DNA from: Pseudoxanthomonas composti
GTDB lineage: Bacteria; Pseudomonadota; Gammaproteobacteria; Xanthomonadales; Xanthomonadaceae
Length of the DNA stretch: 64,000 nt
NCBI RefSeq assembly: GCF_004122095.1
Contig: NZ_SAWZ01000002.1
Location: 62,001 to 126,000 of the forward strand
Reading direction: 5' to 3'
Positions 18,817 to 27,181 of this stretch are shown in pieces. The position numbers and the translations under genes are program-made. The notes beneath the pieces were generated by a model. That model was not told the origin of the DNA. It was given only the letters and a program-made list of their open reading frames with translations, and made no database searches. How positions within the stretch are numbered: the stretch's first letter is position 1; each line of letters opens with the position of its first letter.

Positions 18817-20672
18817 GCGGCAAGCCGGTGCAGGAATTCGATGGCAAGGTCTTTGCCGCCGCGCTGAGCACGGCGCCCGGGGTCTATCGCATGTACGGCG
18901 CGGACGATGCGCTGCTGTACGTGGGCAAGGCGCGCGCGCTGCGCAACCGCGTCGGCAGCTATTTCAACAACACCCCCAAGTCGCCGCGCATCCAGGCGAT
19001 GGTGGCGCAGATCGCGCGGATGGACGTCACCGTCACCCGCACCGAGGCCGAGGCGCTGCTGCTGGAAAACCAGCTGATCAAGTCGCTGACACCGCGTTAC
19101 AACGTGTCCCTGCGCGACGACAAGAGCTACCCCTACGTGCTGGTCACGCGCGAGGACTGGCCGCGCATCGCCCTGCATCGCGGTCCGCGCGCGGTGCAGG
19201 GGCGCTACTTCGGGCCGTACGCCAGTGCCGGTGCGGTGCGCGACACGCTCAACCTGATGCAGAAGCTGTTCAAGCTGCGCAACTGCGAGGACAGCGTGTT
19301 TAAGAACCGCTCGCGGCCGTGCCTGCAGTACCAGATCGGCCGCTGCAGCGCGCCCTGCGTGGAGCTGGTGGCGCGCGCGGACTACGACCAGGCCGTGCAC
19401 CGCGCCGGGCTGTTCCTGGACGGGCGCAGCGACGAGCTGACCCATGAGCTGACCGGCGAAATGGAAAAAGCCGCCGAGCAGCTGCAGTTCGAGCAGGCCG
19501 CGCGGCTGCGCGACCTGCTGACGTCCCTGCGCAGCCTGCAGGCGCGCCAGTACGTCGATGGCCATGCCGCCAACCTGGACGTGCTGGCTTGCGCGATGCA
19601 GGGCAGCCAGGCCTGCGTGCTGCTGCTGGCCTTCCGCGATGGCCGCAACCTCGGCACGCGCGCCTTTTACCCGCGTACCAACGGCGAGGACAGCGCCGAG
19701 GAAGTCCTGGGCGCGTTCGTGTCCCAGTACTACGCCGAGCAATCGCCCCCGCGCGAGATCGTGCTCGACCGCGAGATCCCCGATGCCGAGCTGCTGGAGG
19801 AGGCGCTGTCCTCGGCCGGCGGGCGCCGCGTGCAGCTGAAATGGAGCGTGCGTGGCGAGCGCGCCGGCTACCTGGACCTGGCCCGTCGCAACGCGCAGAT
19901 CACCCTGGCCAGCGAACTGTCCAGCCGCAGCGCCCAGCAGGCGCGCAGCGAGGACCTGCGCGACATGCTGGGACTGGCCGAGCCGGCCAAGCGCATCGAG
20001 TGCTTCGACATCAGCCACACCATGGGCGAGGCCACCGTGGCCTCGTGCGTGGTGTTCAACGAGGAAGGCGCGGTGCGCTCGCAGTACCGCCGCTACAACA
20101 TCACCGGCATCGAGCCGGGCGACGATTACGCGGCCATGCACCAGGCGGTGGAACGGCGTTTCCGCCGTGCGGTGGAGGAGGGCGGCGTGCTGCCCGATGT
20201 GCTGCTGATCGACGGCGGCGCCGGCCAGCTGGCGCAGGCCACCGCGGTGCTGGCCGACCTGGGCGTGGATGGCGTGCTGCTGGTCGGCGTGGCCAAGGGC
20301 GTGGAGCGCCGCGCCGGCCACGAGACGCTGGTACTGCCCGATGGCCGCGAGCTGCGCCCGGGCGCAGCCTCGCCGGGCCTGCAGCTGATCCAGCAGGTGC
20401 GCGATGAGGCGCATCGCTTCGCCATCACCGGCCACCGCGGCAAGCGCCAGAAGGCGCGCATGACCAGCAAGCTGGAGGACATCCCCGGCATCGGCCCGCG
20501 CCGCCGCGCCAGCCTGCTCAAGCACTTCGGTGGACTGGGCGGGTTGAAGAAGGCCGGTGCCGAAGAGATCGCCCGGGTCGAGGGCGTCAGCGAGGCCTTG
20601 GCCGCGCGCATCTACGCCAGCCTGCATGGACTTGTGACTGCGCCGACGCCGGATGGGCGGGGCAGCGGGTAA
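18813..20672 (+). CDS. uvrC: Excinuclease ABC subunit C
   Basis: A 619-residue subunit of nucleotide excision repair that makes both incisions with UvrB. It has an N-terminal GIY-YIG domain (APGVYRMYGADDALLYVGKA, residues about 17-36), a UVR motif near 205-240, an RNase H-like endonuclease domain (ECFDISHTMGE, DVLLIDGGAGQL) and C-terminal helix-hairpin-helices (LEDIPGIGPRRRASLLKHFGG). Full length. The start overlaps the preceding stop by 4 nt. Confidence 0.96.
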   Translation: MSGKPVQEFDGKVFAAALSTAPGVYRMYGADDALLYVGKARALRNRVGSYFNNTPKSPRIQAMVAQIARMDVTVTRTEAEALLLENQLIKSLTPRYNVSLRDDKSYPYVLVTREDWPRIALHRGPRAVQGRYFGPYASAGAVRDTLNLMQKLFKLRNCEDSVFKNRSRPCLQYQIGRCSAPCVELVARADYDQAVHRAGLFLDGRSDELTHELTGEMEKAAEQLQFEQAARLRDLLTSLRSLQARQYVDGHAANLDVLACAMQGSQACVLLLAFRDGRNLGTRAFYPRTNGEDSAEEVLGAFVSQYYAEQSPPREIVLDREIPDAELLEEALSSAGGRRVQLKWSVRGERAGYLDLARRNAQITLASELSSRSAQQARSEDLRDMLGLAEPAKRIECFDISHTMGEATVASCVVFNEEGAVRSQYRRYNITGIEPGDDYAAMHQAVERRFRRAVEEGGVLPDVLLIDGGAGQLAQATAVLADLGVDGVLLVGVAKGVERRAGHETLVLPDGRELRPGAASPGLQLIQQVRDEAHRFAITGHRGKRQKARMTSKLEDIPGIGPRRRASLLKHFGGLGGLKKAGAEEIARVEGVSEALAARIYASLHGLVTAPTPDGRGSG

Positions 20673-20681
20673 GCTGTCGCC

Positions 20682-21326
20682 ATGAAGCTGACAATTCCCA
20701 CCTGGTTGACCCTGCTGCGGATCGTGCTGATCCCGGTGCTGGTCGTGGTGTTCTACCTGCCGTACTGGTGGGCCAACCTGGCCTCGGTGGTGATCTTCGT
20801 GGTGGCCGCAGTGACCGACGCGCTCGATGGCTGGATCGCGCGCAAGTACCGGCTGTTCTCGCTATTCGGCGCCTTCCTGGACCCGGTGGCGGACAAGCTG
20901 ATGGTGGCCGTGTCGCTGGTGCTGATCGTGCAGGGCCAGCACACCGCGTGGATGGCGTTCTGGGCCTCGGTGATCATCGGGCGCGAGATCGCGGTGTCCG
21001 CGCTGCGCGAGTGGATGGCCGAGATCGGCCAGCGCGCCAAGGTGGGCGTGGCCTCGATCGGCAAGATCAAGACCATCGTGCAGATGGTGGCGCTGGGCTG
21101 CCTGCTGTATTCGGTGACCCCGCCGGGCCGCGAGCGCAGCGACATCTGGATGGGCTCGCCGGTGTTCCACCTGGGCGACTGGCTGCTGGCCATCGCCGCC
21201 ATCCTGACCCTGTGGTCCGGGCTGCAGTACCTGCGCGCGGCCTGGCCCAGCCTGCGCGAGGACGAGCGCGCAGCCGTTGACAGTGCAAAAAAGGACGCTA
21301 CAATTTCGCCTCTCCCGCGGGATTAG
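20682..21326 (+). CDS. pgsA: Phosphatidylglycerophosphate synthase
   Basis: A 214-residue inner-membrane enzyme that makes phosphatidylglycerol phosphate from CDP-diacylglycerol and glycerol-3-phosphate. The CDP-alcohol phosphotransferase motif is intact (TDALDGWIARKYR then FGAFLDPVADK, residues about 45-75), with several transmembrane helices. The last ten bases lie inside the tRNA-Gly gene: its TAG stop (21324-21326) is the first TAG of the tRNA. Confidence 0.94.
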   Translation: MKLTIPTWLTLLRIVLIPVLVVVFYLPYWWANLASVVIFVVAAVTDALDGWIARKYRLFSLFGAFLDPVADKLMVAVSLVLIVQGQHTAWMAFWASVIIGREIAVSALREWMAEIGQRAKVGVASIGKIKTIVQMVALGCLLYSVTPPGRERSDIWMGSPVFHLGDWLLAIAAILTLWSGLQYLRAAWPSLREDERAAVDSAKKDATISPLPRD

Positions 21327-21392
21327 CTCAGTTGGTAGAGCGCGACCTTGCCAAGGTCGAAGTCGAGAGTTCGAGTCTCTTATCCCGCTCCA
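21317..21392 (+). tRNA. tRNA-Gly (anticodon GCC)
   Basis: The acceptor stem GCGGGAT/ATCCCGC, D arm, anticodon stem CGACC/GGTCG with loop TTGCCAA, T arm with TTCGAGT, and encoded CCA are all visible. The 5' end overlaps the pgsA 3' end by 10 bp, so the tRNA is probably processed from the pgsA transcript or read from a promoter inside pgsA. Confidence 0.96.
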
Positions 21393-21435
21393 GTTTCAAA
21401 CGTGCTGGAAGACAAGCGCTTCAAGCACGGAGATG

Positions 21436-21460
21436 AGACCCCTTCCAGGGGTTTCGTTTT
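21436..21460 (+). terminator. Terminator-like hairpin between tRNA-Gly and tRNA-Cys
   Basis: ACCCC (21438-21442) and GGGGT (21448-21452) with a 5-nt loop, followed by TTCGTTTT. Confidence 0.55.
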
Positions 21461-21493
21461 ATCGGGGGGTCGAAAGACCAACCGCGGGTCACC

Positions 21494-21567
21494 GGCCTGG
21501 TGGCAGAGTGGTCATGTAGCGGACTGCAAATCCGTCAACGCCGGTTCGATTCCGACCCAGGCCTCCA
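21494..21567 (+). tRNA. tRNA-Cys (anticodon GCA)
   Basis: The acceptor stem GGCCTGG/CCAGGCC, anticodon loop CTGCAAA, T loop TTCGATT and encoded CCA are present. Confidence 0.96.
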
Positions 21568-21582
21568 TTTCGAACAACGATC

Positions 21583-21606
21583 AAGCCCGCGGAAGCGGGC
21601 TTTTTC
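21583..21606 (+). terminator. Rho-independent terminator after tRNA-Cys
   Basis: AAGCCCGC (21583-21590), a GGAA loop and GCGGGCTT (21595-21602) lead into a T tract. Confidence 0.85.
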
Positions 21607-21806
21607 GTTTTGGGTGGTGTGGCTGATTCAATGAAACGCATTGCGCGCCGCTGGCATACGAGGCAGTTTCCATGTGGCCGTATCGGCGCCTTGCGCTGCG
21701 TCCTCGAGTGCCCGCCATTGCCACCGCCGAGCGAGCTCAGACACGGCGAAAAAGTTGGTTGGGCTCGACGCGCTCTTCGAGCTGATCGTTCCACTATAGT
21801 CGTGCG

Positions 21807-22484
21807 ATGCAAAAGCGACTTTTAGCGTTCCTACTGCTGCTGACAGGGCCCGCCCACGCAGCCTGCCTCGATCAAGTGAAGGCTGACCTGCGCACCTCCT
21901 GGCCGGATAACAAGACCATCAACATCGTGGCCTACGGTCACAGCGTTCCGGCCGGGTACTTCGACGCACCCGAGGTGCACACACGCGAGGCATACCCCAG
22001 GCTCCTGGCCGATGGCCTCGCAGACTTGTATCCGCATGCCGTCATCAACGTCATCACCTCGGCTGTGGGCGGCGAGAATTCATTGAAAGGTTTGGCTCGG
22101 TTCGATCGAGAGGGGCTCGGGCACATGCCCAGGGTCGTCCTGATCGACTACGGGCTCAACGACCGACTCATTGCGAGGGAATCGTCCAGGGCGAGCTTGA
22201 TCGCGATGACCCGCAAGGCGAAGGCCGCAGGGGCCTGCGTCATTCTCCTCACGCCAAACCCGGATCTAGGCGGGGATTTGCCGAGTTATAACTCGACGCT
22301 TGCACAAGAGGCAGCGCTGATCCGTGCCGTTGCGAAGGAGGAGCGGGTCTCCCTGGCCGACTCCGCCGCGGCCTTCGCAGCCCAGAAGGCGCCGACGAAA
22401 ACGTTCATGTCCGTCCACGGCCATCCCAATGCTGCGGGCCACCGTCTCATCTTCCAACAGCTGATTCGGCTGTTCCGGGAGTGA
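21807..22484 (+). CDS. Exported SGNH/GDSL-type hydrolase
   Basis: A 225-residue protein with a signal peptide (MQKRLLAFLLLLTGPAHA, then ACLDQ). Block I appears as AYGHSVPAGYF with Ser near residue 48, block II as AVGGENS, block III as DYGLNDR and block V as SVHGHPNAAGH with the catalytic Asp/His area. It is probably a periplasmic esterase or deacetylase; the substrate is not known. It opens the lower-GC accessory block downstream of the tRNAs. Confidence 0.75.
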   Translation: MQKRLLAFLLLLTGPAHAACLDQVKADLRTSWPDNKTINIVAYGHSVPAGYFDAPEVHTREAYPRLLADGLADLYPHAVINVITSAVGGENSLKGLARFDREGLGHMPRVVLIDYGLNDRLIARESSRASLIAMTRKAKAAGACVILLTPNPDLGGDLPSYNSTLAQEAALIRAVAKEERVSLADSAAAFAAQKAPTKTFMSVHGHPNAAGHRLIFQQLIRLFRE

Positions 22485-22767
22485 GTGGGTCATAAATCAA
22501 CGAAACCAGGTCGACTCTACGCGGACTTGTGCCCTGCCAGCTGGTGCGCACTGCATGGTTCGTCCCGTGAGCGCAGACCGTGCACGAGCTGACGCCAATT
22601 GCATAGACCGCCGTGCTCGGTTCCGTCGCTTCCGGTTTCGTGAGAAGAGATGGCTGCCGCTGCGCCATTGCCAGCCGCAGATGCATCGTTGGTTAGCTCC
22701 GGGACGCAATCGAGTGGTCGCGTCAAGCGCGTTCAGTCGCGCGGCATCAAGGCAGGATGAACTGCGA
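22485..22767. other. Intergenic region without a recognised gene
   Basis: 283 bp between convergent genes. I see no convincing coding frame, strong terminator or repeat. Confidence 0.5.
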
Positions 22768-23715
22768 TCAAGGCGCCGCAGAGTCGGTCAATGCGCTTCG
22801 CGACAGCTCCTGCTGCCGAGCGCGCTGTACCAGTTCCTCTGCAACTACCTCGATGCTCGAGGCCTCGATTCCGAGTTCCGCGGCTGCCTCCCGAATGATG
22901 CGCGCCAGTGGCGTCGCCCACACTTCTTCGCGCTGGATCTCCTGGAGAAGCGCCAGCTTGTTCTCAGAGTCGCGGCTGGATTGATGGCTCAAGGTCGCAA
23001 AGAACTCGAACCCCAATGTGTCGTGATACTGATCCAGCCTCATGTCGATCAGTTGATAATCGGCCAGCTCCTGGATCAGGAAGCGAAAACTGGAAGGCGT
23101 GAAGACCCATTTGTGCGCGTCTGTGTAAGTGTCGCTAGCCAGACACTGATCTAGCGCGCTTCTGCAGATTTCCGTCGAATGAATGGCCTCCAGTGCGAAC
23201 GGTTGCTGGTCTCCCCACGCCATCTGTCCATTGTTCCGGACGAAGTACGAGTAGTGATCCAACAGGCCCCCAACATGGCGCGTCTGGCGATGCAGATGGG
23301 AGTCAAGTACAGCACCAGGCGTGCTAAGCGGCCTGAATGCATCGAAGCAATAACGCTTGTCAGGGACGAGCAGCGCCAATGTGCCAGCGTCCGTCAGCAG
23401 AGCCGAACAATCATTGATGAACTTGATCAGGTCGGGCGTGTGCTCGATCAGATGACTGGCGACGATCAGGTCGAACTTCTCTTCTCCGCGAAGGGTGGAG
23501 AGATCAATCGTGACGAAGTCAACAGACTCAATGTTGCTCGTGTCAGTGACGCCAAAAGCCCGATACTTTTCGATCAGCTCCTGCTGGGTCGCATGGTCAA
23601 CAACGAAAACCCGAAAACCATCCTTCTTGGGCAGAATCGGGTTGTAGGAAGGGCCGATCTCTAATGCACGCTGCCTGTGCTGGGCAATGTTTCTAATGTG
23701 CTGACGGAAGTCCAT
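22768..23715 (-). CDS. Class I SAM-dependent methyltransferase
   Basis: A 315-residue protein. Motif I is ALEIGPSYNPILPK (residues 17-30), the acidic loop is VVDHATQ and the post-motif is FDLIVASHLIEHTPDLIKF. This pattern is common in glycan or lipopolysaccharide-associated methyltransferases. The last 60 residues are helical and charged. Substrate unknown. Base composition is lower in GC than the flanking core genes. Confidence 0.72.
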   Translation of the reverse strand: MDFRQHIRNIAQHRQRALEIGPSYNPILPKKDGFRVFVVDHATQQELIEKYRAFGVTDTSNIESVDFVTIDLSTLRGEEKFDLIVASHLIEHTPDLIKFINDCSALLTDAGTLALLVPDKRYCFDAFRPLSTPGAVLDSHLHRQTRHVGGLLDHYSYFVRNNGQMAWGDQQPFALEAIHSTEICRSALDQCLASDTYTDAHKWVFTPSSFRFLIQELADYQLIDMRLDQYHDTLGFEFFATLSHQSSRDSENKLALLQEIQREEVWATPLARIIREAAAELGIEASSIEVVAEELVQRARQQELSRSALTDSAAP

Positions 23716-24024
23716 TCGCTTTGCTCGTCTCGTCGTGCGGAGAGTGAAGATATCTGCGAAGAAGCGTGTTGCAAATTTTGTGCGGATGCAGCATGAAAGA
23801 GCGGGCCGTCGGCATCAGTCTCTCAGAAAAATCGAGCTGCAACCCCGCTAACTAAGTGAAATTAAACAGAACGGAGACGTCGCACAAGGGGCCCATGTTG
23901 AACCCATGAGGGCTTAGAACTCGGGGCTATCACGTACTGGATGGCAGATGTACGCGACGTGCTGAGCGCATCGCTCACAAGTCGGTTTCTCAACGATCCA
24001 CAAGCTCGTAAGGTCACGCCCTGA
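23716..24024. other. Lower-GC intergenic region without a recognised gene
   Basis: About 310 bp upstream of the methyltransferase and downstream of the XRE gene. AT-rich stretches near 23750-23880 could hold the methyltransferase promoter; no RNA gene or repeat is recognised. Confidence 0.45.
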
Positions 24025-24324
24025 TCAGAGCTTGGACTTGGCCTTCAGCTCGCTGGCGAGTTTGCGTTGATCCGCGGGCGACAGCCGCGCCGCTGCCAGG
24101 ATGATGTCGGCCAGCACGTCGCTGTCTGCGAGGAGATAGGCCAGCGGAACGCCCAGTTCCTTGGCCAGCTTGGCGGCTGTTTCGAAATCGGGCTCCGAAG
24201 TTCCGCGCTCGTACCTTGTCACCCTGCTGGACACGACGTCCTCCGAGAGTCCGATTCTCCTGCCGAGTTCCCGTTGCGAGATGCCCAAAGCCAAGCGGGC
24301 CTGCTTCAGGCGCTTGGTGAACAT
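24025..24324 (-). CDS. XRE-family helix-turn-helix regulator
   Basis: About 99 residues from the ATG at 24324 (an in-frame ATG at 24348 is also possible; neither has a strong Shine-Dalgarno). The HTH spans residues 4-58: RLKQARLALGISQRELGRRI, then a recognition helix with VVSSRVTRYERG and a DFETAAKLAKELGV tail. The short basic C-terminus has no enzymatic domain. A perfect 7-bp inverted repeat upstream (24409-24427) may be its own operator. Which genes it controls is not known. Confidence 0.78.
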   Translation of the reverse strand: MFTKRLKQARLALGISQRELGRRIGLSEDVVSSRVTRYERGTSEPDFETAAKLAKELGVPLAYLLADSDVLADIILAAARLSPADQRKLASELKAKSKL

Positions 24325-24408
24325 GCTGCTGGGACTGGATGGCGACATCTGTCGAGGAGGACCCTTCCTGGAGTAGAGACAGGATGGCTTCCCTGACGTG
24401 CTTCTGTA

Positions 24409-24427
24409 TGCTACAACATGTGTAGCA
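24409..24427. promoter_or_regulatory. Inverted repeat upstream of the XRE gene, candidate operator
   Basis: TGCTACA and TGTAGCA, perfect 7-bp arms with a 5-nt spacer (ACATG), lie 85 bp before the chosen XRE start. Size and symmetry suit an XRE dimer; this is inference. Confidence 0.5.
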
Positions 24428-24459
24428 ACGGGCGACTGCATCTTTGAGCGGGCCGTTGT

Positions 24460-24469
24460 GGGGGGGGGG
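24460..24469. repeat. Ten-base G homopolymer
   Basis: An uninterrupted run of ten G lies between the divergent XRE gene and the lasso TonB receptor gene. It is not in the receptor reading frame. Confidence 0.85.
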
Positions 24470-24682
24470 ACTCACACAACAGACTGGGGATGAAAGCCAA
24501 TGGAGTGGAGGCATGTCAGTGCGCAGAGTTGCTTCATTAAATGTAGCGTTCGTGCCGAGGAGGCATTTGAGAGTCGGGCGCTGGAAGGCCGGGGGCGGCC
24601 GAACGCGAGGTGGAGAATCGACTCTTCATTTCCGCAAAGTGCGCATGTCTTAGAACGGCGGAAAGGCGAGGCGATCAGCCGG

Positions 24683-27070
24683 TTGTTTCGCCTCGTAACC
24701 GCTAGGGTAGAGGCCACGGCATGCGCCCTCAAAAGCAAGGTCTTTATCCTAACGCTCGTTCCGCTGCTGCTGACCCACAGCGTCGCAGCGCAGGAGGGGC
24801 AGGCTGACACCGGCACCGCGCAGCGCGACAGTCCGGAAGGCCAGGCAGCTCAATTGGATGTCGTCACCGTCACAGGCACCCGCATCAAAGGCGGTGCCTC
24901 GCCGTCCCCGGTTGTCGTGATCGGCAGCGAGCGCATCCGGGAAGAAGGCTTTACCGACCTGGGACAGGTCATCCGCAGCATCCCGCAGAACTTCTCTGGA
25001 GGGCAGAACCCAGGGGTGCTGATGGGCAATGTGGCCGGCGGTGGTTTGGCTAATCAGAACGTGACGGGGGGATCTGGACTGAACCTACGTGGCCTGGGTC
25101 CAGATGCCTCGCTGACGCTTCTCAACGGGCGGCGCATGTCCTATGGCGGCTTTGTGCAAGCGGTGGACATCAGCGCGATACCCGTCGAGGCGGTCGAACG
25201 TATAGAGATCATGGCCGACGGAGCATCCGCTATCTATGGTTCCGATGCGGTGGGAGGTGTGGGCAACGTCATCCTCAAGCGCGACATGGATGGGGTCACG
25301 GTCGGTGGGCGCTACGGCGCAGCGACGAGCGGTGGATTGGCGACCCGTGAGTACACGGCCAGCGCGGGGACCGTCTGGCCCACGGGCGGAGTGCTCGCTA
25401 CATTCAAGGACGCCTCGGTCGATCCGATCCATGCCCGCCAGCGCGGTTACACCGCTCAACTACCGGATCCGTACTCACTGTTTCCCGCCAGCGAGCTGCG
25501 TAGCGTCCTATTGAGTACATATCAGACACTGGGCGATCGATTCGATCTGCAAATCGATGCAGTGAGGACGCGCCGTGACCAGCGCTACGAGTATTACTAC
25601 GGAACGCGGGCGATCTATAACCTGCTGTCACCACAGACCACGACCACCTTCGTTGCTCCCAGTCTGGAATACCAGTTCGGATCATGGGGCCTGACCCTTG
25701 GAGGAGCCTGGGGCAAGGACGAGTACCTCAACAGACACGATGAAGTCTCGGCTGCGAGCGGCGCCGCAACGCCTTATCTATACGAGTGCTTCTGCAATGC
25801 CAGTCGCAGTGCCGAGCTCGGTGCGGAGGGGCCTGTGATGGATCTGGCGGCGGGAGAGGCTAGGCTGGCGCTGGGCGCAGGGCATCGCACGAATGAATTC
25901 TCCTGGACCAACCTCTACGCCGGCAGCGAAGTCATGCGAGGCGAGGAGGCCAGTCGCTTTGCTTATGCCGAGCTTAGCGTGCCACTGCTCGGGACGGAGA
26001 CTGGCAGAGGTCAGCAGCGGTTGGAGCTGACAGGCGCGGTGCGCCGGGAGAATTACGACAGCTTCGGCGGGGTCAGTACGCCCAAGCTGGGCCTGACCTA
26101 CAGCCCTAGCAAAGACTTGACGTTCAAGGCCTCGTGGGGGCGATCGTTCAAGGCACCGACGCTGTTTCAGCAATACCGGCCGCAGATCGTGCAAATGGGG
26201 CTGGCGCAGATCTATGGGAGTCCAGCGGCAGCGCCGGATGCGTTGATGATGATCTTTGCCGGTGGCAATCCGGACCTGTCTCCGGAAAGGGCACGGACCT
26301 GGTCCACCTCCCTGGTGGTACATCCCGATACGCTGCCGGGCTTCGAGGCAGAGCTGAGCTGGTTCGAGATCGACTACGCAGAGCGGGTGGTGGAGCCCAT
26401 CGGCAACTTCTACGAGGCGCTCAGCAGCCCGATCTACGCTGAATTTGTCACTCGTTCGCCTTCTGCTGACCAGCAGGCCGCCGCCATTTCCGACGCCAGC
26501 TACTTCTTCAACTTCACCGGTGTGACGTATGACCCGTCCAATGTGGTCGCATTACTGGATAGCCGCTATGTCAATGCGATGAAGCAAAGGATCCGTGGCG
26601 CTGACCTGTCAGCCTCATACAAGTTCGATGTGGGATCGAGCGAGCTCACGGTGAGGGGTGCGGCAAGTTGGTTAAATAGTCAGCAGCGAACGCGCGGTAC
26701 GCCGCAGTCCCGCGATCTGGCAGGCATGCTGCACAACCCGGCCAAACTCAACGCTCGCGCTGGTGCTGTGTGGGTTCATGGCGGGCTCACCGCGTCGACT
26801 TTTGTCACTTTCATAGACGGGGTGACCAACCCCAGTGACGGCATTAAGGGCAGCTCGTTCACCACGCTCGATGCAACGCTGAGCTACCGGACTGGCGAGC
26901 GGGCGGGGGTGCTCTCTGGCTTGGACCTGCAGTTGGCGGCGACGAATTTGCTGGACTGGGAGCCGCCGCGCTACGCCACGATCTCGCCCGAGTACGTGCC
27001 GCCCTACGACTCGACGAACTATTCGGCAATCGGGCGCTTCGTAGGCGTGTCGGTGTCTCGACACTGGTAG
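24683..27070 (+). CDS. TonB-dependent receptor of the lasso peptide locus
   Basis: An outer-membrane TonB-dependent receptor of about 795 residues. The mature N-terminus after VAAQEG leads to a TonB-box-like LDVVTVTGTRIKGG and a plug domain (PSPVVVIGSERIREEGF, LNLRGLGPDASLTLLNGRRM, VERIEIMADGASAIYGSDAVGG). The beta-barrel ends in the aromatic FVGVSVSRHW. The start is unclear: the frame is open from ATG 24500, but that 61-codon extension does not look like a signal peptide, so the TTG at 24683 is chosen. A receptor paired with a lasso isopeptidase is the known import arrangement; ligand identity is inferred. Confidence 0.85.
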   Translation: MFRLVTARVEATACALKSKVFILTLVPLLLTHSVAAQEGQADTGTAQRDSPEGQAAQLDVVTVTGTRIKGGASPSPVVVIGSERIREEGFTDLGQVIRSIPQNFSGGQNPGVLMGNVAGGGLANQNVTGGSGLNLRGLGPDASLTLLNGRRMSYGGFVQAVDISAIPVEAVERIEIMADGASAIYGSDAVGGVGNVILKRDMDGVTVGGRYGAATSGGLATREYTASAGTVWPTGGVLATFKDASVDPIHARQRGYTAQLPDPYSLFPASELRSVLLSTYQTLGDRFDLQIDAVRTRRDQRYEYYYGTRAIYNLLSPQTTTTFVAPSLEYQFGSWGLTLGGAWGKDEYLNRHDEVSAASGAATPYLYECFCNASRSAELGAEGPVMDLAAGEARLALGAGHRTNEFSWTNLYAGSEVMRGEEASRFAYAELSVPLLGTETGRGQQRLELTGAVRRENYDSFGGVSTPKLGLTYSPSKDLTFKASWGRSFKAPTLFQQYRPQIVQMGLAQIYGSPAAAPDALMMIFAGGNPDLSPERARTWSTSLVVHPDTLPGFEAELSWFEIDYAERVVEPIGNFYEALSSPIYAEFVTRSPSADQQAAAISDASYFFNFTGVTYDPSNVVALLDSRYVNAMKQRIRGADLSASYKFDVGSSELTVRGAASWLNSQQRTRGTPQSRDLAGMLHNPAKLNARAGAVWVHGGLTASTFVTFIDGVTNPSDGIKGSSFTTLDATLSYRTGERAGVLSGLDLQLAATNLLDWEPPRYATISPEYVPPYDSTNYSAIGRFVGVSVSRHW

Positions 27071-27181
27071 CCGAACCTGACCGGCGCCGGGGAGCAGCGG
27101 GGCTTCGAGGTGGCTGCACTACATGTCAGACGGGGTTGCTCGCGACGTCGTCCCCACCGTTCTGAATCTGGAGAGATTGCG

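Noticed and set aside
24444-24653. Small frame spanning the G tract
   Set aside because: No Shine-Dalgarno, no family resemblance, and it overlaps the receptor upstream region; kept only as a possible slippage context.
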